In this document: positions 7,870 to 16,396 of the stretch, in pieces
Numbering within the stretch: the stretch's first letter is position 1
Layout: every line of letters starts with the position of its first letter
Source of the DNA: G942493275 sp942493275
GTDB taxonomy: Bacteria > Actinomycetota > Coriobacteriia > Anaerosomatales > PHET01
Direction of reading: 5' to 3'
DNA length: 64,000 nt
Assembly: GCA_942493275.1 (NCBI GenBank)
Contig: OW818687.1
Location: 1,798,001-1,862,000, forward strand
The notes under the pieces: generated by a model
Database searches by the model: none
What the model saw: the letters and a program-made list of their open reading frames with translations, nothing else
What the model was told of the DNA's origin: nothing
Made by a program: the position numbers and the translations under genes

Positions 7870-8420
7870 TGACGCGAGACGAGGCGTATGCACTCGTCAC
7901 CGAGCGAATCCCGCAACGCAACCTGATCTCGCATTGCGTCGCGACTGAGATCATCATGCGCGCTCTGGCCGAGCGTCTCGAGCTCGATCGGGCCGATCAG
8001 GAGCGTTGGGCACTCGCCGGGCTGCTGCACGATCTCGACTATGCCGAGACCGCCGATGACCCCGAGCGTCACGGTCTCGTCTCCGCGGCCGAGCTTGAGG
8101 GACTTATCGACGACGAGATGATCCATGCGATTCTCGCTCACGCCGATAAGACGCCGCGGGAGAGCCGGTTGGATCACGCGCTGTGGTGCGCCGATCCCAC
8201 GACCGGCTTCATCGTCGCCGCAGCGCTCGTGAAGCCGGAGAAGAAGCTGTCCGCCGTCGAGGTCTCCTCGCTGAAGAAGCGCTGGAAGGAGAAGGCGTTC
8301 GCTCGCGGTGCGAACCGCGAGCAGATGGCCGGACACGAGGCGCTCGGGCTCGAGCGCGAGGAGTTCCTGGCGCTGTCGCTCACCGCGATGCAGGCGCGCT
8401 CCAACGAGCTCGGTCTATAG
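7866..8420 (+). CDS. HD-domain phosphohydrolase family protein
   Basis: The 184-aa protein has an HD metal-binding core. His23 in LISHCVATEI, the LLHDLDYAE motif and HAILAHADK match the HD-domain pattern. HD enzymes hydrolyse phosphoesters such as nucleotides; the substrate here is unknown. The ATG overlaps the hypB stop by 4 nt, so it is translationally coupled to the hyp pair, an unexplained but probably meaningful association. Confidence 0.8.
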   Translation: MMTRDEAYALVTERIPQRNLISHCVATEIIMRALAERLELDRADQERWALAGLLHDLDYAETADDPERHGLVSAAELEGLIDDEMIHAILAHADKTPRESRLDHALWCADPTTGFIVAAALVKPEKKLSAVEVSSLKKRWKEKAFARGANREQMAGHEALGLEREEFLALSLTAMQARSNELGL

Positions 8421-8587
8421 CTCACGCCCACCTCGGGTGGGTCGAATCGCGCCTCATCCCGTGGACACCGAAGGCTTCTCGGCAAGGTTCTCGCAAGGAG
8501 TGGTCAAGCCTCGCGTTCTATATAGTGGCTTGACGGCCGTGTGTATACTCGGCTCCTGAATCGCACTCCGCGCGAAAGGCGTGAGTC

Positions 8588-11080
8588 TTGAACCTCGTTA
8601 TCACCGAGAAGAACATCGCGGCGAAGAAGCTCGCTGAGATCCTCGCCGTCGGCAAGCCTAAGGCCGACAAGGTCTACAACACCCCCACCTACTCGTTTCG
8701 CCGCGATGGTGAAGACTGGGTGTCGGTCGGTCTGAAGGGTCACGTCCTTGGCGTGGACTTCCCGCTGCAGATCGTGTTCACCGATCCGGGCTGGAAGGCC
8801 GTGTGGGAAGACGACTCCGTCACCGACGCGCCGATCCCGGTGACCCTCGCCACTCCTCCGTGGCCCAAGAAGAAGCCTTTCACGGTCGACGGCGTCGACC
8901 TCAAGACCTGGAAGCTCGCATCGCTCCCGTACCTCGTGTGGGCACCCATCGGAAAGACGCCCGCCGAGAAGGAGATCATCCGCGCGATCAAGACGCTCGC
9001 GAAGAAGGCGGACAACGTCGTCATCGCGACCGACTTCGACCGCGAGGGCGAGCTCATCGGTAGCGACGCCCGCTCGATCGTCTTGGGAGTCAACCCCAAA
9101 GTCCCCGTCCAGCGTGCGCGCTTCTCGGCCATCACCGCCGAGGAGATCGACCGTGCCTTCTCGGAGCTCACCGCTGTGGACGACTGCCTCGCGCAGGCCG
9201 GAGAGTCGCGCCAGGATATCGACCTCGTCTGGGGTGCCGTACTCACGCGCTATCTGACGATGGCCAAGTACTCGGGCTTCGGCAACGTGAAGTCCGCGGG
9301 TCGCGTACAGACTCCGACGCTCGCTCTGGTGGTGGAGCGCGAGCGCGAGCGTGAGGCGTTCGTGCCCGAGACGTACTGGCAGGTCGCCGGTCGTTTCCAG
9401 GCGGGCGAGACGGAGTTCGGCGCCGGACACGCTTCGAACAACTTCAAGGTCCAGGCTGAGGCCGATAAGGCGATGGCTGCGATAACCGGGGCATCGAGCG
9501 GGCGCATCATCTCGGTGGAGACCAAGCGCCGCACCGTCTCTCCGCCGACCCCGCTCAACACCACCGAGCTGCAGACCGCCGCGGCCGCCGAGGGACTGTC
9601 GCCCGCGCGCACCATGCGCATCGCCGAGACCCTCTACATGAACGGCCTCATCAGCTACCCGCGTGTCGATAACACGGTCTACCCGGCGTCGCTCGACATC
9701 AAGGGCCTCCTCCACGCACTCGCGGACGTCGCGGTCTACCGCGAGTACGCCAACAAGCTCGCGAGCCAGGGCACGCTCACCGCGACCCGCGGCAAGAAGG
9801 AGACGACGGACCACCCGCCGATCCATCCCACTGGCGCGGGGGACCCCGACAAACTGAAGCCGGAGGAGTGGAAGCTCTACAACCTGGTCGCCCGCCGCTT
9901 CATGGCGACGCTGTCAGGTCCGGCTACGATCGAGGGCACCAAGGTGAGCATCGATGTCGCGGGTGAGCCGTTCACCTCACGCGGCGACGTGCTCGTCAAC
10001 CCCGGGTTCAGGGCCATCTACCCGTACGGCCTCAAGAAGGACGATCAGCTCCCCGCGCTCACCGAGGGCGACGAGATCGCCTTCCTCGGCGCCGAGCTGG
10101 CCGAGAAGCAGACCGAGCCGCCCAAGCGCTACACGCAGGGCGGGCTCATCCAGGAGATGGAGAAGCGCGGCCTGGGCACCAAGGCCACGCGCCACGCCAT
10201 CATCGAGCGCCTCTACGAGGTCAAGTACGTGCAGAACGAGAAGTCGATCGAGCCCACGTGCCTCGGCCGCGCCGTCATCGACGCCCTCACCGCGCACGCG
10301 CCTCGTATCACGTCACCGGACATGACCGCAGAGCTCGAGGCCGAGATGGACGGCATCGCCAACGGCCGGGAGTCGCGGACAGAGGTCGTCGACCACTCTC
10401 GCGAGCTCCTCGCCCGCGTGATGGAACAGCTCATCGACAAGGCCCCGGAGGTGGGCGAGTCTCTCAAGGCCGCCTCCACCGAGGACTCGAAGCTGGGCAT
10501 CTGCCCCAAGTCGGGACATGACCTGCTGATCAAGTACTCCAAGTCAGGGCAGTTCGTGGGCTGTGCCGGCTGGCCGGACTGCGACGTGACCTATCCTCTG
10601 CCGCAGGGCAAGATCGTGCCGGTCGAAGAGCCGTGCCCCACGTGCGGCAATCAGCAGATCACGGTCATCCAGTTCCGTCGTAAGCCGCTGACCCGCTGCC
10701 TCGACCCGCAGTGCCCGTCGAACCAGGAGCCGGAGCTCATCATCGGCCAGTGCCCGACGTGTGCGAAAGACGGTCGCGAGGGCGGCAACCTCATGGCTCG
10801 CCGCTCGCCTAAGTCGCTCAAGCGGTTCGTCCGCTGCGCCAACTACGATGAGTGCGGTACCTCATATCCGCTGCCTCAGAGCGGTGAGCTCGAGCCCACG
10901 GGCGAGGTCTGCGAGCCGTGCGGCGCCCCGATCATCGTCGTGCACACGCGCAAGGGCCCTTGGCGCATATGCGTCGACCCCGAGTGTCCTACCAAGGAGG
11001 AGTCGGCCAAGAAGCCGGCCACCAAGGCCAAGACCGCCGCGAAGAAGGCCCCGGCCAAGAAGCGCGCGCCAAAGAAGTAG
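8588..11080 (+). CDS. topA: DNA topoisomerase I, archaeal-type (type IA)
   Basis: Type IA topoisomerase, 830 aa, that relaxes negative supercoils through a 5'-phosphotyrosine intermediate. The TOPRIM domain starts at the N-terminus (LVITEKNIAAKKLAEIL) and carries ATDFDREGELIG. The catalytic tyrosine is Tyr357 in LISYPRVDNT. The N-terminal motif and overall layout look like the archaeal TopA / Topo III branch rather than the usual bacterial TopA (which begins LVIVESPAKAK). Four Cys-pair zinc ribbons fill about residues 635-810, and a Lys/Ala-rich basic tail ends the protein. The start is TTG with GAAAGG upstream. Adjacent candidate -10 hexamers TATAGT (8521) and TATACT (8544) lack good -35 partners. 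Confidence 0.88.
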   Translation: MNLVITEKNIAAKKLAEILAVGKPKADKVYNTPTYSFRRDGEDWVSVGLKGHVLGVDFPLQIVFTDPGWKAVWEDDSVTDAPIPVTLATPPWPKKKPFTVDGVDLKTWKLASLPYLVWAPIGKTPAEKEIIRAIKTLAKKADNVVIATDFDREGELIGSDARSIVLGVNPKVPVQRARFSAITAEEIDRAFSELTAVDDCLAQAGESRQDIDLVWGAVLTRYLTMAKYSGFGNVKSAGRVQTPTLALVVEREREREAFVPETYWQVAGRFQAGETEFGAGHASNNFKVQAEADKAMAAITGASSGRIISVETKRRTVSPPTPLNTTELQTAAAAEGLSPARTMRIAETLYMNGLISYPRVDNTVYPASLDIKGLLHALADVAVYREYANKLASQGTLTATRGKKETTDHPPIHPTGAGDPDKLKPEEWKLYNLVARRFMATLSGPATIEGTKVSIDVAGEPFTSRGDVLVNPGFRAIYPYGLKKDDQLPALTEGDEIAFLGAELAEKQTEPPKRYTQGGLIQEMEKRGLGTKATRHAIIERLYEVKYVQNEKSIEPTCLGRAVIDALTAHAPRITSPDMTAELEAEMDGIANGRESRTEVVDHSRELLARVMEQLIDKAPEVGESLKAASTEDSKLGICPKSGHDLLIKYSKSGQFVGCAGWPDCDVTYPLPQGKIVPVEEPCPTCGNQQITVIQFRRKPLTRCLDPQCPSNQEPELIIGQCPTCAKDGREGGNLMARRSPKSLKRFVRCANYDECGTSYPLPQSGELEPTGEVCEPCGAPIIVVHTRKGPWRICVDPECPTKEESAKKPATKAKTAAKKAPAKKRAPKK

Positions 11081-11158
11081 CGCGGCGAGGGCGAGGCGTG
11101 ACTCTGCGGGCCGTGACGGGCATCTACATGGTGCCCCCGCGACCGCAGGAGGACCGCC

Positions 11159-11848
11159 GTGAAGATCGCCGTCGTACAGCACCGGCTTCGTGAGACGCCG
11201 CTCGAAGACGCCCATGCGCTGGCCGATGCCGCCAACCGTGCATCCTCGCGCGGAGCTGAGCTCTGCATCCTCCCCGAGGTCTTCGCGCTCCATGACGGAG
11301 CGGCGCGCGACGTGCTTCTCGGCCTGCTTGAGGAGCTGCCCGGCGCCCGAGTCCTGCTGCACGCGGGAGCCGGCACCGTGTCGCTCGCATTCGTGGGCGA
11401 GGTCCTGCCCGGCCTCGAGGCGCTCGGTGCACCGGCGGTCGCAATCGGTGACGCGTGCTTCGATCGGGGGACGTGGGTGAGCATGCTCGAGGGCGGGCCA
11501 TCGTACCTCGTCATGAGTCCGCGCAGTGAGAGCGACCTGCAGGCGGAGGCGGCGATCGAGCTCGCGATCGGGCTCTCGGATGCGGTCGCAGGACTCGTAC
11601 TCATCGCCGAGTGTGACGGGGCCGTGCCAGGTGAGGCCGGTCACGGCGGCAGCGCCATCGTGCTGCTGGGTGAGGTGATGGCCGAGGCGCTCGGCGGAGA
11701 CGACGTGCTCATCATCGACGTGATGGTGCCGGTGTCAGAGCCCGAGCCGCGCGAGCCGGTTCCCGCAATCCCCACACTGCTCCAGCAGCGCCTTGCGAAT
11801 CACGAGGGGCGCCACCTCGACATGGGCTATCTCGCCGACCTTTCCTAG
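11159..11848 (+). CDS. Divergent nitrilase-fold protein
   Basis: The 229-aa product begins like a carbon-nitrogen hydrolase (MKIAVVQHRL..., then GAELCILPEVFALHDG with the Glu40 equivalent). A Cys100 lies in AIGDACFDRG where the nucleophile is expected. The catalytic lysine is missing: the only lysine in the whole protein is Lys2. The family fold is therefore likely but amidase activity is doubtful. Start GTG with AGGAGG at 11147-11152. It lies between topA and mdh and has no clear partner. Confidence 0.55.
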   Translation: MKIAVVQHRLRETPLEDAHALADAANRASSRGAELCILPEVFALHDGAARDVLLGLLEELPGARVLLHAGAGTVSLAFVGEVLPGLEALGAPAVAIGDACFDRGTWVSMLEGGPSYLVMSPRSESDLQAEAAIELAIGLSDAVAGLVLIAECDGAVPGEAGHGGSAIVLLGEVMAEALGGDDVLIIDVMVPVSEPEPREPVPAIPTLLQQRLANHEGRHLDMGYLADLS

Positions 11849-11881
11849 GTCCGCGCAAGCGCCTTCAGCCTCGGGGCTCCG

Positions 11882-11920
11882 TGCTAGAATCGAGAGGCTG
11901 TGCGCCCGCCTAACGGGCGC
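11882..11920 (+). promoter_or_regulatory. Extended -10 promoter and leader hairpin before mdh
   Basis: TGCTAGAAT is an extended -10 element; the -35 region is weak. It is followed by the inverted repeat GCGCCCG / CGGGCGC (11902-11908 and 11914-11920). The hairpin lacks a T-run, so it is more likely a leader structure than a terminator. Confidence 0.45.
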
Positions 11921-11944
11921 ATTCGTTCACGCGAGAGGGGTCTC

Positions 11945-12880
11945 ATGTCCTATCCCAAGGTCACGGTCGTCGGTGCCGGTCAGGTCGGTGCGACGGCGGC
12001 TGAGCTTATGCTCCTTCACGGCGTCGCCGACGTCGTCATGATCGACGTCGCCGAGGGCATGCCGCAGGGCAAGGCGCTCGACCTCATGCACATGCGTTCG
12101 GTGGAGCGGTTCGGCCCCACCGTCGTCGGTACGAACGACTACGCCGATACCGCAGGCTCAGACATCGTCGTGGTCACCGCCGGTCTTCCTCGCAAGCCGG
12201 GCATGACGCGCGATGACCTGCTGGCCGCGAACCGCGCGATAGTGTCGAGCGTGATCGGCCAGGCGGTCGCCGCCTCGCCCGATGCGATCATCCTGTGCGT
12301 CACCAACCCGCTCGACGTCATGACGTACCTGGCGTGGAAGGAGTCGGGCCTGCCGCACACCCGCGTCTTCGGCATGGGCGGCGTCCTGGACTCGGCTCGC
12401 TTCGCATTCGCGGTAGCCGACAAGACCGGCGCCGATATCTCCGACGTCGACGCGCTTGCCTGCGGCGCTCACGGCGACGCCATGGTGCCGATGCCGCGCT
12501 TCACCACCATCAAGGGCACTCCCATCACCGAGCTTCTGCCTGACGAGGACGTCGATGCGCTCGTGAGCCGCACGACATTTGGCGGTGCGGAGGTTGTGGC
12601 GCTGCTCAAGACCGGCTCGGCGTTCTATGCGCCGGCGGCCAGCGTGGTCCGCATGGTGCGCGCGATTCTCGGCGATACCGGCGATGTGCTTCCCAGCTGT
12701 GTGAGGTTGACCGGCGAGTACGGCATCGACGACGTTTACATGAGCGTTCCCGCTCGCCTCGGCCGCGAGGGTGTGGTCGAGGTTGTGGAGCTGCCGTTCG
12801 ACGATTCCGAGCTGGCCGCGCTCCAGGGCTCGGCAGCGACGGTCGCCGAGGCGATCGACTCACTCGGTCTTCGGGGGTAG
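11945..12880 (+). CDS. mdh: Malate dehydrogenase
   Basis: NAD-dependent malate dehydrogenase of the lactate-dehydrogenase-like type, 311 aa. It has the Rossmann motif VVGAGQVGATAA and the substrate loop GLPRKPGMTRDDLL, where the arginine selects malate/oxaloacetate. VTNPLDVMTYLAW and the catalytic-His motif CGAHGDAMVP are also present. The ATG at 11945 gives the normal N-terminus and has GAGAGGGG upstream. It ends directly before the fumarase alpha gene, so malate-fumarate interconversion is encoded as a unit. Confidence 0.95.
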   Translation: MSYPKVTVVGAGQVGATAAELMLLHGVADVVMIDVAEGMPQGKALDLMHMRSVERFGPTVVGTNDYADTAGSDIVVVTAGLPRKPGMTRDDLLAANRAIVSSVIGQAVAASPDAIILCVTNPLDVMTYLAWKESGLPHTRVFGMGGVLDSARFAFAVADKTGADISDVDALACGAHGDAMVPMPRFTTIKGTPITELLPDEDVDALVSRTTFGGAEVVALLKTGSAFYAPAASVVRMVRAILGDTGDVLPSCVRLTGEYGIDDVYMSVPARLGREGVVEVVELPFDDSELAALQGSAATVAEAIDSLGLRG

Positions 12881-12881
12881 G

Positions 12882-13724
12882 GTGCTGCACGCTCGTGCCA
12901 TCGGCGACGCAGTCCGCGCCGCCATTCCCATCGCGGCTACCGAGCTTCGGCCCGACGTGGCCGAGGCCATGGTGGCCGCGGCGCTGTCCGAGCGCTCCGA
13001 CAGGGGGAGGGCGGTCCTCGACCAGCTGGTCGCCAACGCCCGCCTCGCGAAGGAGGAGCGCGTCCCGCTGTGTCAGGACACCGGCACCGTGTGGGTCCAG
13101 GTCGTCCTCGGCACGGAGCAGCCGCTCGTCGGTGACGTGCCCGCCGAGGTGAACGCTGCGGTGGCAGAGGCCTACCGGGCCGCCGGGCTGCGCATGTCGC
13201 TCGTCGGAGACGCGCTGCTCGACCGATCCAACACCGGGGACAACACCCCTGCATTCATCGACGTGGCGTGGCGACCGGGTACAGGTGCGACCGTGCACGT
13301 CATGCTCAAGGGCGGCGGTTCGGACAACGCGAGCCGCGTCGTGATGCTGTCGCCCGGCGCGGGGCCCGATGCGGTCAAGCGCGCGGTCATCGAGACCGTC
13401 GAGGCCACTGCCACCGGCGCATGCCCGCCGTTGCTGGTGGGCGTCGGGGTAGGAGCGACCTTCGACAAGGTCGCGAGTCTCGCGAAGAAGGCTCTGTTGC
13501 GGCCGATCGGTACCGCACCGGCGGACCCGAGGCTCGTCGCGTTCGAGCGCGAGCTGCTCGAGACCGTGAACGCTCTCGGCATCGGTCCTGCGGGGCTCGG
13601 CGGAGACACAACGGCGCTCGCAGTACACGTCAACACCGCGCCGTGCCACATCGCGGCGCTTCCCGTGGCGATCAACATGGGCTGCTCGGCGGTCCGAACC
13701 GCGACGGTCGAGGTGACTCCGTGA
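12882..13724 (+). CDS. Class I fumarate hydratase, alpha subunit
   Basis: Alpha subunit of the two-subunit, [4Fe-4S] class I fumarase / L(+)-tartrate dehydratase family, 280 aa. Family motifs are VPLCQDTGTVWV (cluster Cys), NTGDNTPAFIDV, KGGGSDNAS and a second Cys region at TGACPPLLVGVGVGATFD. A third cluster Cys is in NMGCSAVRT. Start GTG at 12882, 1 nt after the mdh stop. The beta subunit is not next: an MFS transporter gene overlaps the stop by 4 nt and the beta gene comes after it. Malate dehydrogenase upstream favours fumarase over tartrate dehydratase. Confidence 0.9.
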   Translation: MLHARAIGDAVRAAIPIAATELRPDVAEAMVAAALSERSDRGRAVLDQLVANARLAKEERVPLCQDTGTVWVQVVLGTEQPLVGDVPAEVNAAVAEAYRAAGLRMSLVGDALLDRSNTGDNTPAFIDVAWRPGTGATVHVMLKGGGSDNASRVVMLSPGAGPDAVKRAVIETVEATATGACPPLLVGVGVGATFDKVASLAKKALLRPIGTAPADPRLVAFERELLETVNALGIGPAGLGGDTTALAVHVNTAPCHIAALPVAINMGCSAVRTATVEVTP

Positions 13725-15196
13725 GCGAGCTCGAGGCCGTCAATCCGGTGGAAGTCGCCGCCAACACCGGAACGGGCGCATACCGACGCCTACTGCGCGA
13801 CGGGCGCTTCAGAAGGTTGTGGGTCGCGCAGCTCGTGTCCGGCATGGGCGACTGGCTGGTCATCGGCCTGCTGATCCCGATGGTGAGCGCGCTGTCCGGC
13901 GGCTCCTCGTTCGCGGTCGCGGGCATCCTCATCGCCAAGATCATCCCGGCGCTGTTGCTCTCATCGGTCACCGGCGTCCTCGTGGACCGATTCGACCGCC
14001 GTAAGGTGATGATCACCGCCGACATCGTCCGCTTTGGACTCGTGCTCCTCCTGCTGATCACCAACCAGCTCTGGGTGATCTACCTCGTCGTCCTGCTCAT
14101 GGAGACGGCGTCGCTGTTCTTCTGGCCTGCGCGAAACGCCCTCATCCCGCACGTCGTTGAGGAACGTGACGTCACCGCCGCAAACGGCGCGATGTACACG
14201 ACCCAGCAGGCAGCCATGCTTATCGGCCTGACTGCGTCCGGCGCCATCCTCGCCGGCTTCGAATGGGCGGTAGGCCTGCTGACAGAAGCGCAGCTGCCCA
14301 TCGTCGACGAGTTCGTCGGCCTGCTCGCACCCGCGCTCCTCGGCCCTCGTGCAGGCTTCTTCCTCGACGCGCTGACTTTTGTGTTCTCGGCGACGATCGT
14401 GTGGAGCATCAAGGTCAACGCCCGGTCGGCGGTGGCGAGCGGCCAGCCGTTCGACATGACGCTTCTGGGTCGCGACGTACTGGACTCGTTCCGGTTCCTC
14501 AGGGCCCACCGCGAGCTCAGGGCTCTCCTCGTGACGCTATTCTTCGCGATTCTCGGCGGAGGGGCCATCATCCCCGTCGGTATCGACTACGTGAACTCGC
14601 TGGTCGGCGGTGTCCCGTTCGCCGACCGGGTCGCGTGGCTCGAGCAGCTCGCGGGCTCTCCGCAGACGTTCATGCTGGTGTTTCTCGCGCTCGGCATGGT
14701 GGCTGGCGCGCTCGTGGTGCCCCGTCTCGAGCGCAACCTGCCGCTTCAGCTGCTGTTCGCCGGCAGCGTGGCTGCGTTCGGCGTGTCGATGTTCGGGTTC
14801 GCGAGCGTGGAGCGCTACTGGGTCGCCGGCGTGTTCGTCATCCTCGCCGGCGTCTGCATCGCCACCCTGTCCGTCGCGGGCAACAGCTACGTCGTGCACA
14901 CCACCTCCGACGACATCCGCGGTCGCGTGTTCACGGCGCTTGAGAGCGTCGTCCGCGTTGCGCTGCTGCTCTCGATGATCGTGACCGCCCCGCTCAACGA
15001 CGCGGTCGGCGGCATGGTGCTGCGCTTCGCCGAGCAGAGCAATCTGGTTCCGGCCAACGTCGTGCTGACCGGCCCGCGGCTCACGCTGCAGCTCTCGGCG
15101 CTGATCGTCATCGGCGCGGCGGTATACGGTTTCCGCGCGATGCGCTGGCGCGAAGTCGTCGAGGACATGAACGAGGGGGAGGGTATCGATGGCTGA
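13721..15196 (+). CDS. MFS transporter
   Basis: Major facilitator superfamily protein of 491 aa with about 12 membrane helices. The loop DRFDRRKVMITADIVRFGLV is the classic motif A between helices 2 and 3. It resembles the EntS / MFS_3 exporters. The gene overlaps the fumarase alpha stop by 4 nt (GTGA) and the fumarase beta start by 8 nt, so it sits inside the fumarase operon. A C4-dicarboxylate role would be attractive, but the sequence resembles drug/siderophore exporters more than dicarboxylate carriers. Substrate unknown. Confidence 0.85.
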   Translation: MSELEAVNPVEVAANTGTGAYRRLLRDGRFRRLWVAQLVSGMGDWLVIGLLIPMVSALSGGSSFAVAGILIAKIIPALLLSSVTGVLVDRFDRRKVMITADIVRFGLVLLLLITNQLWVIYLVVLLMETASLFFWPARNALIPHVVEERDVTAANGAMYTTQQAAMLIGLTASGAILAGFEWAVGLLTEAQLPIVDEFVGLLAPALLGPRAGFFLDALTFVFSATIVWSIKVNARSAVASGQPFDMTLLGRDVLDSFRFLRAHRELRALLVTLFFAILGGGAIIPVGIDYVNSLVGGVPFADRVAWLEQLAGSPQTFMLVFLALGMVAGALVVPRLERNLPLQLLFAGSVAAFGVSMFGFASVERYWVAGVFVILAGVCIATLSVAGNSYVVHTTSDDIRGRVFTALESVVRVALLLSMIVTAPLNDAVGGMVLRFAEQSNLVPANVVLTGPRLTLQLSALIVIGAAVYGFRAMRWREVVEDMNEGEGIDG

Positions 15197-15758
15197 GTCG
15201 CGACACGTCTCCCTGCCCGCGACGCGAGAGGCTCTCGCCCAGCTTCGTGCCGGAGATGAGGTTCGTCTCTCGGGTCCGGTCTTCACCGCGCGCGACGCGA
15301 CGCACGTTCGCCTCGTCGAGGCGCTCGGGCGTGACGGGGAGCTGCCGTTCGACCTCACGGGTCAGACGCTGTTCTACGCCGGTCCCACGCCCCCGGCACA
15401 GGGGCGCCCTGCGGGATCGGTGGGGCCCACGACCGCCAAGCGGATGGACGCCTTCACCCCCGCGCTCATGCGCGCCGGTATCGTGGCGACCATCGGCAAG
15501 GGCACCCGTTCGGCCGAGGTGCGCGACGCGTGCGTCGAAACCGGCGGCGTCTACTTTGCGGCCGTAGGAGGCGCTGCGGCGCTCCTGGCGACCTTCGTTC
15601 GCGACGCCGAGACGGTCGCCTGGCCCGAGTTGGGCACCGAGGCGCTCGTGCGCATGGAGCTCGACGGCTTCCCGGCGTTCGTCGCAATCGACACGCTGGG
15701 CACCGACCTGTACGCCGAGGCGCCCGCCGAATGGCGCGAGAAGGGCGGTCTGCGATGA
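15189..15758 (+). CDS. Class I fumarate hydratase, beta subunit
   Basis: Beta subunit of class I fumarase, 189 aa. It has the family run RLSGPVFTARDATH, FYAGPTPP, GPTTAKRMD, IGKGTR and YFAAVGGAAALLA. Its partner, the alpha subunit, ends 1.46 kb upstream at 13724. The start overlaps the MFS gene by 8 nt and the stop overlaps tmk by 4 nt. Confidence 0.9.
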   Translation: MAESRHVSLPATREALAQLRAGDEVRLSGPVFTARDATHVRLVEALGRDGELPFDLTGQTLFYAGPTPPAQGRPAGSVGPTTAKRMDAFTPALMRAGIVATIGKGTRSAEVRDACVETGGVYFAAVGGAAALLATFVRDAETVAWPELGTEALVRMELDGFPAFVAIDTLGTDLYAEAPAEWREKGGLR

Positions 15759-16396
15759 GCGGACGCGGCGTGTTCATCACCTTCGAGGGGCCTGAGGGCT
15801 CCGGCAAGTCCACGCAGCTGAGGCTGCTGGCTCAACGGCTGGAGGCGGCCGGCGTGCGCGTTCGCGCCCTGCGCGAGCCTGGCGGAACAGCGGCCGGTGA
15901 GGCCATCCGCGCGATTCTGCTCGACCCCGCGAGCGAGGGCCTCGACGCTCGTGCCGAGCTGCTGCTTTACGAGGCCAGCCGCGCGCAGTTGGTCGCCGAG
16001 GTGATCGAGCCTGCGCTGGAGGCGGGTGAGGTCGTCTTGTGCGACCGCTTCTACGACTCGACGACCGCGTATCAGGGTTTCGCTCGCGGTCTGCCGCTCG
16101 ATGAGATCGAGTCGCTGAACCACACCGCGACGGGCGGCCTCGACCCCGACAGGACGCTCGTGTTCGACATCGACCCGGCTCACGGGCTCACGCGAGCGAC
16201 TCACGCCGGCGCCGACCGCCTCGAAGCCGAGGACCTCTCGTTTCACGAGGCCGTCCGCAACGGCTTTCTCAAGATCGCCGAGTCGCACCGCGATCGCGTG
16301 AGGGTCATCGACGCGTCAGGCACGATCGACGAGGTCTCCTCCCTGGTCGACCACTCCTTGGCCGATGTGCTCGGGTTGGAGCGGAGCGGACTGTGA
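15755..16396 (+). CDS. tmk: Thymidylate kinase
   Basis: dTMP kinase, 213 aa, phosphorylating dTMP to dTDP. P-loop FEGPEGSGKSTQ at residues 10-21. The DRFYDSTTAYQGFARG stretch carries the DRY-like substrate motif, and REPGGT is also clear. The ATG overlaps the fumarase beta stop. It is followed by holB with a 4-nt overlap, a common tmk-holB arrangement. The lid region is somewhat short. Confidence 0.95.
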   Translation: MSGRGVFITFEGPEGSGKSTQLRLLAQRLEAAGVRVRALREPGGTAAGEAIRAILLDPASEGLDARAELLLYEASRAQLVAEVIEPALEAGEVVLCDRFYDSTTAYQGFARGLPLDEIESLNHTATGGLDPDRTLVFDIDPAHGLTRATHAGADRLEAEDLSFHEAVRNGFLKIAESHRDRVRVIDASGTIDEVSSLVDHSLADVLGLERSGL

